Below, piece after piece: positions 13,601 through 22,892 of a stretch of DNA of 64,000 nucleotides. The stretch comes from Xestospongia bergquistia (taxonomy: Eukaryota > Porifera > Demospongiae > Haplosclerida > Petrosiidae). The stretch is taken from positions 9,859,501-9,923,500 of the forward strand of contig OZ014411.1 of NCBI GenBank assembly GCA_963965975.1, written 5' to 3'. Position numbers and translations under genes: made by a program. The notes under the pieces were generated by a model that did no database searches, had not been told where the DNA came from, and saw only the letters and a program-made list of their open reading frames with translations. Position 1 is the first letter of the stretch, and every line of letters starts with the position of its first letter.

Positions 13601-16600
13601 TGTATTTGAAGGAGAGATGTGTGAAGTCTTTGTTGACATAATACATCATCAACAATAGTTCCTTGTGTAAACGTCTCTACTTATATGTTGCCATCATCAT
13701 AAAACTCATGCAATAAAGCATTAGTGAGATCCAAAATGCCTCATTTGCCAAAGTTATTCTTTACATTGTCAGGATGACTTAATAATATTGATAACAAACA
13801 CAGTACTTGACTCCTTTCTAACAGGCCAAGATTGAACACAAAATTTCTATCTAAGTTTGGATCTAATAAGATCTGAAGAAGCTATCCTTTGCTGTATTTA
13901 GGAAGTTGTTTCTCATATGTCATTGAATGAATTTAATCTCTACAAAAGTAGTAATTAGGAATATTTTGAAATGTTACATCATAATATTAACTATACTCAT
14001 CATAAATTCACAATGTGAATAAGTGGACCAATGAGTGATACAATAAATACTCAACATATTCTGGCATCAAAAAAACATAAAATAAACATAAACTTCTTAA
14101 TTTCCAGAAGCATCAATTTTAACAATAAAGCAATCATACTCTTCAGTAGAATATTCTTAAAAGGCCTAGGCAATGGAAACATTTCACAAATACTTACAAT
14201 CCTAAAACATCTCTCTAACTCACCTTTTTACTTCATCAAAGCATAATTTCTTCTCTTGATCACAGAAAGCTGCTCTAGACACTCAAGGTTGAATGGCTGC
14301 ATGACAGTGTGACTACATGTGCAATAGAACAGTAGCAATGAGTTGAGCAGTATAAAGATGAGGTATAATTGGCAAGCATATAATCCAACTTTTCTTGCCA
14401 AGGAGAGTATGCAAGTTTTACAGGTGATGTTAATGACTTACTCCTGAGGACATTGTGTACCACCCATTGAACTGATTCATCTGAAGCCAATGAAGTGCAA
14501 ACTAACTGTATGCTTATCTGATGACATGGTTTTGAAGAATTAATATGCATACATTGTTATGTGCATGTTTTTTAAATTAATTTTAATTTTATAATACGAG
14601 ATATCATCCCAATGTTCCATTCCATTGATTCTAGACAGCATATAAACAATCACTCAATGTAGGAAAAAGTAATGTTTATATATCCACAGTATGTGATCTT
14701 ATAAATAATCTATTGCTGCTTTGTTTATGACTGGTGTTATGATCAACACATCATCATCATGGAATCACTTTCTTTTAGCCTTCCTTTGTGATATGAACTC
14801 TGCTGTTATTTCTACCTGATTTGCAACTAGCTTCACTTCTGAATTAATAGCCAGTCCTCACATTGTAGGTCTTATAATAAACTTTCAACGTTGCTCACTT
14901 CAACATCCAAAGTTGCATTTTGAGCTTGAAGTACTTCATTGCACTGATCAATTGCAATCAAGACTTTAATCATATATAAGACAAGAGCATATTAAAAGAT
15001 TTGAGAAACTTAAGAGTAGCTTGAGCATTAGACTTTATTTTGGTTAAGTTCAGCTGAAGGAGCACATTTAATGAAGCTTGAATGCTTGGAATATGTGCAG
15101 CAAATGGTTTTGTACTATCTACTCTGTCACTCCAGCATATGTGACAAAGAGTGTAAAGAGCAGTCAGTGTTTCCTGTTAACAATTTTCCACCTCAATAGG
15201 CTATCAATAAAGTGATTGTATAATTTTTGTATAACACCAAAGAATGTTTGAACCTATTGCAACACTCATCCAGAGAACAACATATATTGAGATTGTCATA
15301 ATCACAAGGAAAAAAGTAAGAAAGTGGATTAACCATAAGTATATGTGCTTGAGCACCATTATATTTCCCAGCCATGTTAGAACTATTATCATAATCTTGA
15401 CCTCTGCAATACTAATTGATATGTCATGGCTTTCCAAAAAATATAAAGTAAGCTCTTCAATTTCAGCTCCTGTCTTATTAGTAAAACTAATTAACTCAAT
15501 AAAATGTTCTTCAATTTTGTAGCTTCCTTGTATGTTGGACTGGATACATACTTAAATATGAATGTTGTTTGCTCTTTGTGCAATAAATTCATAATAATTG
15601 AGAAATATTTAGCAAACTTTTACTTTTCAAGAATAATATTACGAAACACTTGTATACAGGAAGATAAAAATTCATTCTGCGATTTTGAAGACAAGTAATG
15701 GACAGATAAATGCTGACCAGACTTTTGAGACTCTTCCACTTTAGTTATCTGCTCTCTTATGATTGGATCACAATGGCTGAAAAGTTCAACAATACCAAGG
15801 AAGTTTCTATTATTAGTTGAATCAATTCATTGCAAGGAACAATAAATACTCCTTCAAGTATGGGGTAATCTTTGATCATCATCAAAATATCTGAAAATTT
15901 CATACAAAAGTGATTATTTTACTACTACATGATTATACAATATATAATTATACTCCTCACTTACTCTTTGCTTGTTAAATTAGTTGTAGTTGTCGCCTTT
16001 CAATTCAAAAGCATGAGAATCAACATAACACTGAGCCATAACAATGCCAGCTGTATCTAATACTCCATATACTGAAACCCTATAACTAGTACCTACAGTC
16101 ACGTGCAGTGACATGAACATTTGTTATATAACTATTACATTAATTATAATATTTCTTTAACAACTTGAGTTAAAATAATTATATTCTGTCTTCTGTTTCA
16201 TTTTTCATTCTGTCTGCCAGTCATGTCCTATATTGTTGTACTTTAAGTCAATTATTCTCTCTAAGACAATACAAATTGGCAGATAATTCACTAAATAGAA
16301 AATAGTGGATATGGAGTGAATCCATTTCTTATTAAGAGCTTGTGTTCAAGATCATATTTGCTCATTACAATTATATACATACGTATATCATCTTCTTTTA
16401 TATACATATTTCAAACACTATACAGTCTTCAAGAATAATGAAACTCAAGTTTGTATTTCTCGAAGAACTGCACAACAAATTACTAATTATGTAATTTATG
16501 GTTTGCAATGTTAGTAATGATGTGCTTTATTTTACTTGCAATGTTAATGTTAAATGCTGTTTCTTCATACTGTTGAAAATTATCTTCACCTGTGTGTCTT

Positions 16601-19600
16601 CGCTTCAAGCAGTTGCATATTAACATAACTACCTCTAGTTTCCAATCATGAACATAATGTCTGGTTACTACTTCAGTGAATGGTTTCATCTGATGATTTG
16701 ACCACAAATCCATTATGATACATGACTGATCAACTTTCTGTAGGCACTCCTTTATTTTTATCAGTAAGTCATCACACATTGCTCTTTCATTAGTACTACA
16801 AATAGATGTTTTCTACTGGGAATTTAGTGCCTTGGATCCATTGAATTCACAAATGCTCCAAAGCCACTACTTTCTACAACTGAAAGCGAGATGAAATCTT
16901 CAGCAATGAAAGACAATAAGTATCTTGTGATGCATACTTGATGTGGATCTCTAGCTGCATGCTTCTTGGTTTGCTCAATGAGTTTGGAAAGAGTTGTCTG
17001 CTCACTCTTGTCTTTGCTACTACTCTCTTTAGATGACTTTTGTAAAGTAACATTATGGTGGTAATTTCTCAAAAGTATTGAGAAACAATATAAGTAAGAG
17101 TATGAGTTTTCAAAGAATCTCACCATATGGTTGAGCCAATTTCTTTACACACAACACCCTCTATATATTGAGATATCCATTACTTAGTAAGTTTTCTTCT
17201 GATTTTTATGATCTACGTGTTACTTCACACATGTCATGCTTTTCTCATATCATTTAGTATGGACGTACAGCACTTCATGCAGCTTATTGGACAAAAAATA
17301 ATGTCATTATGAAGATGTTAGTTGATGCTAATGCCACCAATGTAGAAGGTGTACAGGCTGTAAGTTATGATGTTATAAGTATGTACATATTGGTATATAT
17401 GCTCTACATATGTCTTACTCTATGTTTGTAGTGGTTGCTGTATGTACATTATTTTTGTGATTTTAGCATTCACAAGTACATAACATGTACATATAATATA
17501 TTAATGTAAATCAAACAAGGACAGTTAGATGTAGACAAGTACATGAGTAGTAGTAAGAACATATTGGCATATGAATAGTTTGTGTAGCAAGGTAATTACA
17601 AGTTCATTCAGTATGTATGATTACTCTATAAGTATGTACATCTTACAATTTATAAGAATAATTTTTGATTCTATGTTAATAGAAGAATTAAGAAATTATT
17701 TTCTATTTAGGACACTTTACTTTTAGAATCTTCAAGAAAAGGACGTGTGGAAGGTATTATAAATGCCCTATCCAGGGGAGGTGATGTTAACATTGGAAAC
17801 AATGTATACCAATTTGTAGTATACAATTATAAGGGAAATAGAGATGCTATGACATAAAACAAGTCCAAAGGTCTAAAGACCAGAGAGTTATTTATGTCAT
17901 TGCATACTGTATGTGTAATGCAGTACATTACTGGTTGGGTTATAATGTGTTTGTGGCTTAATACAATAAAATTATCACAGCCTTGTATCTTATAAAGCGT
18001 GGTTTGTTCACTTTGTTGACACTTTGAACCTCTTGGTATAATGTCACAAGTTAAATAACATCATCGAAAACAAATTTTGTTATTAATTTTGGTTTAGTAC
18101 CTTATTAAAAACATTCTGATCATGATTGTCTACAGTTACAAGGACAAAAACTACATTTGATTAAATACTTTTTAAGTCATTTACATAATAACTTTAATTT
18201 ATTGTGTATTTGTATTTGTCCTTTTACATATATAGGATAGCCAAACTGCTTTGTATATAGCATCTGAGATAGGCAATAATGAATGTGTTCAACTTCTTCT
18301 CAAATACAATGCTAACCCTGATATTGCTGATCAAGTACGTTGTACTGTACAATTTTCCTTGCTCCTTATGTAGGGATTTTAATATGTATTTATGTGTTCA
18401 ACCCTACTTTGTTTCTTTTCTCTTTGCTTTTTTGCATTATGTCAACCAACACCAACGTTGTTTAAATAACTAACCAACCAAAACACAAACAAATACTATT
18501 GTTATATATGAAGTAAATGTTAGTAAGAGAATGGAGTAATTCTAACAACAAAGTTTATTCTAAACTATACGGAATGTCACCTACTAATATATTTTATTTT
18601 TTAGGTTGGTAACACACCGCTTCATGCTGCTTGTATGGGTTGTCATGGTGATATTGTAAAATCTCTTTTGTCATCAGGAAAGATCAATCCAATGGCTAAG
18701 AACAGGCGTAATCAAACAGCCATGGAGCTTGTTTATCGTAATGCTGGAAATCGCTTCGATATTTTAAAGATGTTTGAGCGATTTCAGCAATGTCGAAAAG
18801 ACTTCCCTGTAGAATCCTACAGCAAAGTATTTTTTTGTGGTAATACTGGTGCAGGTAAAAGTTCACTTGCAGCAGTCATTATGGAACGAGCTAAGAAACC
18901 ACCTAACTACAAGTTTGTTACATCTGATCCTATTCCAGTAGAACTGCTAACTACTGGGATTAATGCACATACCATTTCAAGTCATGAAGTGGGAAATATT
19001 GTCCTTTATGATCTTGCAGGTCATAAGGAGTATTATAGCAGTCATTCAGCAATTCTAGAAAATCTTATGCTAAGCACACCTGCTGTTTTTGTTATCCTTT
19101 CTAAAATGACTGACAATCTAGATGTCATTAAATGTGATTTGTACTACTGGTTCAATTTTATAAAGAATTCCAGTCTTCAATTATCAAGTTCAAAGCCATC
19201 TCAAATACTCGTCATTGGAAGTCGACTCGATGAGATGACTGATGGTTATGAGAAAATGTCTAAAGTAGTTGCTGAAGTTGCTAAAAAAGCTAATCATTTA
19301 CAAGAATATGGTGGGTTCCTACCTATGGAGTGTCATCGTCCTGGAGGAAAAGGCGTTACAGAGTTTGTTGCTATCTTTTCTTATAGCTGCAAAGCTGTAC
19401 TTGATCGATCTGATAAAATCAGTTTCTATTGCCATGTTCAATTTTCCTTCTTGCAATTGCTTCGAAGCAAAGAGAATATTGTAGCCATTAGTGTGACACA
19501 GCTATGTGCTAAATTACAAAAACGTGATGACCCTTCACTTCCTTCTGAAAAGTCAGTGTTAGTGGAATTTTTATCCACTTTAAGTGACAAGGGTCTTATC

Positions 19601-22375
19601 TTATTCCTTAAAAATGAGGATGACGCTCAAAGTTGGATAGTTATTGACAGAGCTACTCTTCTTACTGAAGTCAATGGTGTTCTATTTGCTCCTAAGGAAA
19701 TCAAATGTGCCCATCGAAATATTGCTAGTAATACTGGTATTGTGCCTAAGTCTATTCTGCAAGAAAAGTTTCCAAAGCACAATACTGATATGTTAATTGG
19801 GTTCCTTAGAAGTCTTCAGTTTTGTCATGTTTTAGAATCAAATACATTGCAAATGTTTGAAACCAATATATCAGCTTCAATTTCTCTACCACCAGATGAA
19901 CTCTTATTTTTCCCATCTCTTATTTCTATTGAGCCAACAAAAGATACTACAATTAAGAATGGGTTGGGATGGTGTCTCTGGTGTTCAGATCCTAACCAAT
20001 TTCTCTCCACACGATTTCTTCACCTTCTTCTTTTTACCCTTTCCTACATTTTTTGTTTACCACGTGAAACTAGAGCTGGCAAAATTGATGATGATCCGCA
20101 AATCCAAATATTGGCTCGTCGTTGTGATGTATGGACAAATGGCATTTATTGGGAAAATGATGAAGTTGAAGTTGTTGTTGAAGTAACGGAAAATTATCGT
20201 TGTGTGACAGTAATTACATCAATGAATGACATGAAGAAAGGCCGCAATATTTTTAATAATGTTGTTAAGTCTGTTTTAAAGTTGAGTGAGATGCACTCAT
20301 TTAAATGTAATGAGTACCTTATTGCTCCTAGCGATGTTGTAAAAGTTCGTAGTCTTCTTGTTAGTGAACGCATGCTTTATAAAATAAATAACGTTGCTCG
20401 ATCAGTGCTTGCAAAATGTAAAGTTAGTGATGACAGTGACACCAAAAAGGTTGGCATTGAACAAATTGTGGGAGCGAATGACCCTTTTCTTTGCATTGCT
20501 CCTTCTGTGACAAAAGCACTTTTCAATGCCGAGTTGCCGCTTCAAGAGGACCACCATCAACACATAAAGAATAGGTGTTCTTATTTCACATCCTCGCTCT
20601 TACCATCAAGTTACGTGTCAGTCAAGGAACGTTGCAGTCAACTCAGTGTGTTTGCTGGACGTAATCCTTTGGTAAGTATAAATTAGTTTTAATATACATG
20701 TACAAGAAATCTTTGTCATGCATCATACTTGTACCACATTAATTTTGTACTATATCATACTTACATCACTCTGTATTGTATCATGATTCTATTATAGGAC
20801 CTTGCTTATCCTCCATTAAATGAATATGAAATAGAAACTGTATCTGAGCAACTCTTCTTAGAAGGTTAGTATATAGTGTTAGTGATTCATAGGTATTGGT
20901 TAATGCCAACTTTTTGTGGTGTATTGCAGATACAATGTGCTATGAAATAAAACAAACCTGAGGATGGTTATGTCACAACATATACTATATGTTTAAATCA
21001 GTATGATATAGGTTGGGCTATAACATGCTTATGGCTTGATACTATAGAAATTCAAACAGTATCTGTTGATCTCAGCATTATATTTGGATCCAAATGTCAC
21101 TTTATGTAGTCTGAGAACCTCATTATCACTTTGATCTTCTATTTTATTATGTCACTACTTGTTTATTACGGAAAATGAAAGCGGCCATCCATTTCTACTT
21201 CATAATTTCATATTCTACTTTGAAGTTTTCCAAGAATATTCCAATTCCAATTCTATTTTCTATTATTTGATGAAATATTTAACAAATAAATACAGTGAAG
21301 CATGAGCACGCACCGCGAGCTGTAGAGCGAAGTGACATGTTTCCAGTTAGGGTGGGGTTATAGGATTTTATTTTTTTATCTTGGAAAACTTCAAAGTAGA
21401 ATATGAAATTATGAAGTAGAAATGGATGGTTGCCTTTGGCTTCTGTAGTTTATTAAATAATATCTATTATGTAGATCTGTCTAAAATGTGAGATGACACA
21501 CCTACCCTAAATGAGCATAGGAATTATTTAAACTAGTTTTACACAGCAATTATGAAGTTAATTTATGACATGCAATTCAAAATATTGATTAAATGTAAAC
21601 TAAATGTTCAGTAGACAAGGTATATGTTATGTTTATGTAAATAGATGGATTTTTTTAAATTTTTAGACTAATTATGTTGTCATAATGTCCATGAGTAGTA
21701 TAGAAAGTAAAATAACTTGTAAATCCATTGCAAACTATTCTACCTCTTTATTTGATTGCTTTGTATTTTTGAAGCACACCAATAGCAGTCATAAAAGTTA
21801 AATGCTGGTTGTACAAGTCTACATATAGTTCATTGTCAGTTGAATTAGCTATTTCTGACTAAACAACACATCCATACTGACATAAATCATACACTCTGAT
21901 ATTGTTATAAGTTATTATAAATTACAATGTTCTGTATATTCTAAGTACGTGGACATTATGAACATATCACTTAGTTAATTCATAATTAAAATAAAAATTA
22001 CACTCATTATATTGTTGAATTAAAAAGCTCTTTTTATGTCAATACAAACATGTCCTTTTATTATTTAATTTCATATTAGGTAATATGGCTGAAGGAGCAT
22101 CTACTATACCTGATCAGGTCTTGGATCAAATACCTCCCAATATAGAAATAAATACACATGCTAGAACTGCAGAGTGGAATCTATTGGGTGTGCAACTAGA
22201 ATTGAGAGATGTGGCCTTAGCTGAATGTCATGACTGTACCACGATGTATCAACTATGGATTATGGAGAAAGCTGAAAATGCAACTCGAAGGAAATTAATA
22301 TCTGCTTTAAAAGCAATTAGACAAAATAATGTGTCCTATAACTATGAACAATATCTGAAAACACTTTGTGTGTGA
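1554..22375 (+). CDS. ANK-ROC-COR-Death protein (DAPK1-like C-terminal architecture), gene-level span, 5' partial
   Basis: Gene-level entry; exons are listed separately. Twelve coding exons are visible: 1554-1652, 2364-2462, 4958-5056, 5752-5850, 7796-7894, 9281-9379, 17258-17359, 17711-17803, 18236-18334, 18605-20671, 20798-20864 and 22080-22375. Joined, they give about 1,105 codons without a stop before TGA at 22,373. Boundaries are GT-AG and nearly all are phase 0. The order is ankyrin repeats, ROC (Ras of complex proteins) GTPase, COR and Death domain, as in the C-terminal half of DAPK1. In that family ROC-COR binds GTP and mediates self-association, and the Death domain recruits partners; it is a cytoplasmic signalling protein. 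No kinase domain is visible and the 5' end is outside the window, so this could be a DAPK-type kinase or a kinase-less ROCO protein. The exon model is hand-built and unsupported by RNA. Confidence 0.85.
1653..2363 (+). other. Intron A1-B1, with a hairpin
   Basis: AT-rich intron between ankyrin exons A1 and B1. The only clear structure is the palindrome at 2,187-2,224. It is nearly identical to the intron at 5,057-5,751. No coding signal was seen. Confidence 0.8.
2187..2224. repeat. Perfect 13-bp stem hairpin, copy 1
   Basis: Arms ATGTAGCTCATGT and ACATGAGCTACAT are perfect complements and the spacer between them is itself nearly palindromic. It is intronic, and an identical structure lies at 5,575-5,612. 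Confidence 0.85.
2364..2462 (+). CDS. Ankyrin exon B, copy 1
   Basis: A 99-nt, phase-0 exon after TTACAATAG and before GTAATT. It encodes NGWAALHYASFEGH followed by KIVEVL and NADLNIATE, one ankyrin repeat. It differs from copy 2 at 5,752 by only two residues (Thr/Ile after GH, Ala/Val before NHNAD). Confidence 0.9.
2463..2734 (+). other. Intron stretch before minisatellite array 2
   Basis: AT-rich intron following exon B1, duplicated after exon B2. Nothing else was recognised. Confidence 0.7.
2735..4560. repeat. 136-bp minisatellite, array 2, interrupted by a MITE
   Basis: About 12 copies of the same unit as array 1. It is interrupted by the MITE at 3,940-4,179 and has one shortened unit near 4,330. 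It ends in the inverted repeat at 4,544-4,593. The AG-N3-GTAAGT motif is kept in most units. Confidence 0.93.
3940..4179. mobile_element. 240-bp MITE, GTGACCTGAT family, copy 1
   Basis: Starts GTGACCTGATATGCC and ends in the inverted complement (GCAAATCAAGTCAC). Subterminal blocks such as GGGACCACTTCTGT and ACAGAAGTGGTCCC also mirror each other. It interrupts the minisatellite motif ACAATATAATAG with ATAT on both sides, consistent with a 4-bp target duplication (a 2-bp TA reading is also possible). A relative lies at 62,533-62,770. It is non-coding and the superfamily is not assigned. Confidence 0.88.
4544..4593. repeat. Inverted repeat closing minisatellite array 2
   Basis: Same fold-back of the unit's CTCTATTGAT segment as at 1,134-1,183. 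Confidence 0.8.
4958..5056 (+). CDS. Ankyrin exon A, copy 2
   Basis: A 99-nt, phase-0 exon identical in protein to copy 1, with one synonymous third-position change. It has a TATTTAG acceptor and a GTAAGTG donor. Confidence 0.9.
5057..5751 (+). other. Intron A2-B2, with the duplicated hairpin
   Basis: Near-identical to 1,653-2,363, with a few substitutions and one deletion of about 13 bp near 5,155. It includes the hairpin at 5,575-5,612. Confidence 0.8.
5575..5612. repeat. Perfect 13-bp stem hairpin, copy 2
   Basis: Identical arms and loop to 2,187-2,224. No change has accumulated in either arm. Confidence 0.85.
5752..5850 (+). CDS. Ankyrin exon B, copy 2
   Basis: A 99-nt, phase-0 exon encoding the same ankyrin repeat as 2,364-2,462 with two amino-acid differences. 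The donor GTAATT is conserved. Confidence 0.9.
6134..7396. repeat. 136-bp minisatellite, array 3
   Basis: About 9-10 units of the same minisatellite, closed by the inverted repeat at 7,391-7,439. Neighbouring units near 6,540-6,660 and 6,804-6,930 are especially alike, suggesting higher-order duplication inside the array. Confidence 0.93.
7391..7439. repeat. Inverted repeat closing minisatellite array 3
   Basis: Third copy of the array-terminal fold-back, with slightly shorter arms than the other two. Confidence 0.78.
7796..7894 (+). CDS. Ankyrin exon A, copy 3
   Basis: Third 99-nt copy of exon A, with protein identical to copies 1 and 2. Homology to the other copies continues into the intron and fades near 8,280, so no third exon B follows; the next exon is the unrelated one at 9,281. 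Confidence 0.9.
7895..9280 (+). other. Intron between exon A3 and exon C
   Basis: The first 385 bp match the A-B introns and the rest is unrelated AT-rich sequence. Short open frames, such as one near 8,634, have no recognisable content. Confidence 0.7.
9281..9379 (+). CDS. Ankyrin exon C
   Basis: A 99-nt, phase-0 exon between TGTTATACAG and GTTAGTG. It encodes VGKTVLYISCYEGHNEIVQV, then LLDVGMKVNVPDK, one ankyrin repeat. It is not part of the A/B duplication. Confidence 0.88.
10160..10625 (+). pseudogene. Ty3/Gypsy gag relic in the ROCO intron
   Basis: Two overlapping frames carry pieces of a retrotransposon capsid, including ANDIEDFAKRRFNLL, the HYHPKPS region and FVTALRQVTEL, followed by a TLTDMLR-like piece near 10,563. 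This is the typical gag pattern of animal Ty3/Gypsy elements, here broken by stops and frame changes. It is unlike the gag of the element at 23,798. No LTRs were found nearby. Confidence 0.7.
10883..11131 (-). other. Unassigned open frame, 82 codons
   Basis: An open frame with a non-random look (WRKLHSQKLEIISVAELISR, then KGIAFVNYNPSNAEFYLP) and no recognised family. It lies among transposon relics in the large intron and may be another relic. Low confidence that it is a gene. Confidence 0.25.
11390..11700. repeat. Dispersed repeat with CACACACA-rich tail, copy 1
   Basis: GC-richer patch with CAGTTCAAAGCC, a tract of ACACACACAC and GACAGACTACAGTAACCC. Its last ~110 bp resemble 13,130-13,270. 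It looks like a SINE or MITE tail, but no boundaries are clear. Confidence 0.45.
12591..12880 (+). pseudogene. MULE-like transposase fragment
   Basis: The frame at 12,594-12,794 contains VMLLTFNQQLLDV and LRLDLTFVLRDFDVT, running on into TTYRQLV after a stop. This matches a transposase-like family common in cnidarian and sponge genomes whose core reads roughly xxDxTFNLGxFxVTxTTY. The first catalytic Asp would be the one in RLDLTF. It is only a fragment and already interrupted. The family is recalled from pattern, not searched. Confidence 0.45.
13040..13270. repeat. Dispersed repeat with CACACAGACGGACAG tail, copy 2
   Basis: Diverged relative of 11,390-11,700; shared blocks are ACAGTTCAAAG and the CACACAGAC...ACTGTAAACC tail. 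Confidence 0.4.
14650..15860 (-). pseudogene. hAT-like transposase relic (ZMYM1/DUF4371 type)
   Basis: Read on the minus strand, fragments in several frames line up in the order of a DUF4371 hAT-like transposase. They are a FSHCDPIIREQI-like piece (about 15,780-15,720), an AKYFSII piece (about 15,610) and NMAGKYNGAQAHILMVNPLS followed by FFPCDYDNLN (15,380-15,280). Frames change repeatedly and stops are frequent, so it is dead. The 5' and 3' limits and any inverted repeats were not found. It lies antisense in a host intron. Confidence 0.6.
16483..17126 (-). pseudogene. hAT transposase relic (ZBED type)
   Basis: The minus-strand frame 17,126-16,824 contains DPHQVCITRYLLSFIAEDFI and SVVESSGFGAFVNSMDPRH. 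Frame 16,779-16,483 contains CIIMDLWSNHQMKPFTEVVT and the HYVHDWKLE segment. In hAT/ZBED transposases the first block precedes an IPSRKH-like stretch, also visible between the frames, and DLW carries the first catalytic Asp. A frameshift and stops separate the parts. The catalytic C-terminus is absent, so it is inactive. Confidence 0.75.
17258..17359 (+). CDS. Ankyrin exon D
   Basis: A 102-nt, phase-0 exon between CATTTAG and GTAAGT. It encodes YGRTALHAAYWTKNNVIMKM and then LVDANATNVEGVQA, an ankyrin repeat one codon longer than its neighbours. Confidence 0.87.
17711..17803 (+). CDS. Ankyrin exon E, weak donor
   Basis: Begins after TCTATTTAG and encodes DTLLLESSRKGRVEGIINAL plus SRGGDVNIGNN, a diverged ankyrin repeat of 31 codons. 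The donor GTATAC is weak. Without splicing, the frame stops at TAA about 54 nt further on. The 3' boundary is the least certain in this gene. Confidence 0.72.
17804..18235 (+). other. Intron E-F
   Basis: AT-rich intron with no element recognised. Confidence 0.65.
18236..18334 (+). CDS. Ankyrin exon F
   Basis: A 99-nt, phase-0 exon between TATATAG and GTACGT. It encodes DSQTALYIASEIGNNECVQL and LLKYNANPDIADQ, one ankyrin repeat. Confidence 0.88.
18605..20671 (+). CDS. Main exon: last ankyrin repeat, ROC GTPase and COR domains
   Basis: A 2,067-nt, phase-0 exon (689 codons) from the TTTTAG acceptor to GTAAGTA. Residues 1-60 of the exon are ankyrin (VGNTPLHAACMGCHGDIV). The ROC domain has a P-loop GNTGAGKS (exon residues 79-86), DLAGH as the G3 motif (136-140) and GSRLDE as a G4-like motif where Ras has NKxD. 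The COR domain follows, with LVEFLSTLSDKGLILFL and then WIVIDRATLLTEV. The P-loop Lys-Ser and DxAGH are intact, so nucleotide binding is plausible. NKxD is replaced by SRLD, similar to the SHxD seen in DAPK1-type ROC domains. The remaining C-terminal 250 residues are conserved-looking but carry no domain I can name. Upstream ankyrin exons splice in without frame change, so the internal ATG at 18,635 is not the gene start. Confidence 0.92.
20798..20864 (+). CDS. Short linker exon
   Basis: A 67-nt exon after TATTATAG, encoding DLAYPPLNEYEIETVSEQLF and LE plus one base, with a GTTAGT donor (phase 1). It joins the ROC-COR exon to the Death-domain exon. The frame stays open across both junctions, which is the main support. 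Confidence 0.75.
20865..22079 (+). other. Last intron, containing a MITE
   Basis: A 1.2-kb intron whose only recognisable element is the MITE at 21,169-21,447; the rest is AT-rich sequence. Confidence 0.75.
21169..21447. mobile_element. 279-bp MITE sharing TIRs with the 47.9-kb transposon
   Basis: Terminal inverted repeats of about 60 bp contain GCGGCCATCCATTTCTACTT and the mirror AAGTAGAAATGGATGG. They are flanked by the 8-bp direct repeat GTTTATTA (21,161-21,168 and 21,448-21,455). The TIRs match those at 47,931 and 51,796, so this is a non-autonomous derivative of that element. A small GC-rich core (GCACGCACCGCGAGC) fills the centre. It is non-coding. Confidence 0.9.
22080..22375 (+). CDS. 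Terminal exon with Death domain
   Basis: Enters in phase 1 (GGT codon across the junction) and ends at TGA 22,373-22,375. About 25 acidic/polar residues precede TAEWNLLGVQLELRDVALAE, and the domain ends in KLISALKAIRQNNVSYNYEQ. The Trp-Leu opening, acidic helix and ISALKxIxxN...YLKTL close match the six-helix Death domain at the C-terminus of DAPK1-like proteins. The domain is expected to mediate Death-Death contacts in cytoplasmic signalling. Confidence 0.85.
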
Positions 22376-22858
22376 ATATTTGAAATTCCTCCATAATAAG
22401 TTAAGGTTTTTGTCTGATCACAAACATTTTCCTTTTGACTAGACTGCATATACATTCCTATGTTGTATCTTTAATATGGTTATTTTTATTCACTGTTTGA
22501 GTAATATGTTTACTTTTACTTTGTAAATTTGACTGATAAATTTATGTTCTTCTCTTTTTGTTTTATTAAAGTTGATTATTTTCTATACCAAGATATGCAA
22601 TCTGACTTAGCTTTAACTTTTAGTTCAATGTAATTTTCAACCTTAATTGATTATGTACATTTTTGTTTTTGTAATTTTATGTACATTACATTGAGGTATT
22701 TAGTTTTACTAATTAAGAATGTGGCTTTTCCTTATTTGATTACTTTTGTAAAAGTGTGATTACTTTAACAAAAGACATTTCTCAGTGCAATATTATCATT
22801 TTTCACATCATGAGATAAGAAGTACATATATGTATATGTGTGTGTGCATGTGGGTAGC

Positions 22859-22892
<34 letters not shown>

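Noticed and set aside
19857-20186. 109-codon frame inside the ROC-COR exon
   Set aside because: It overlaps the long ROC-COR frame on the same strand in another phase; only the main frame splices to the Death exon.
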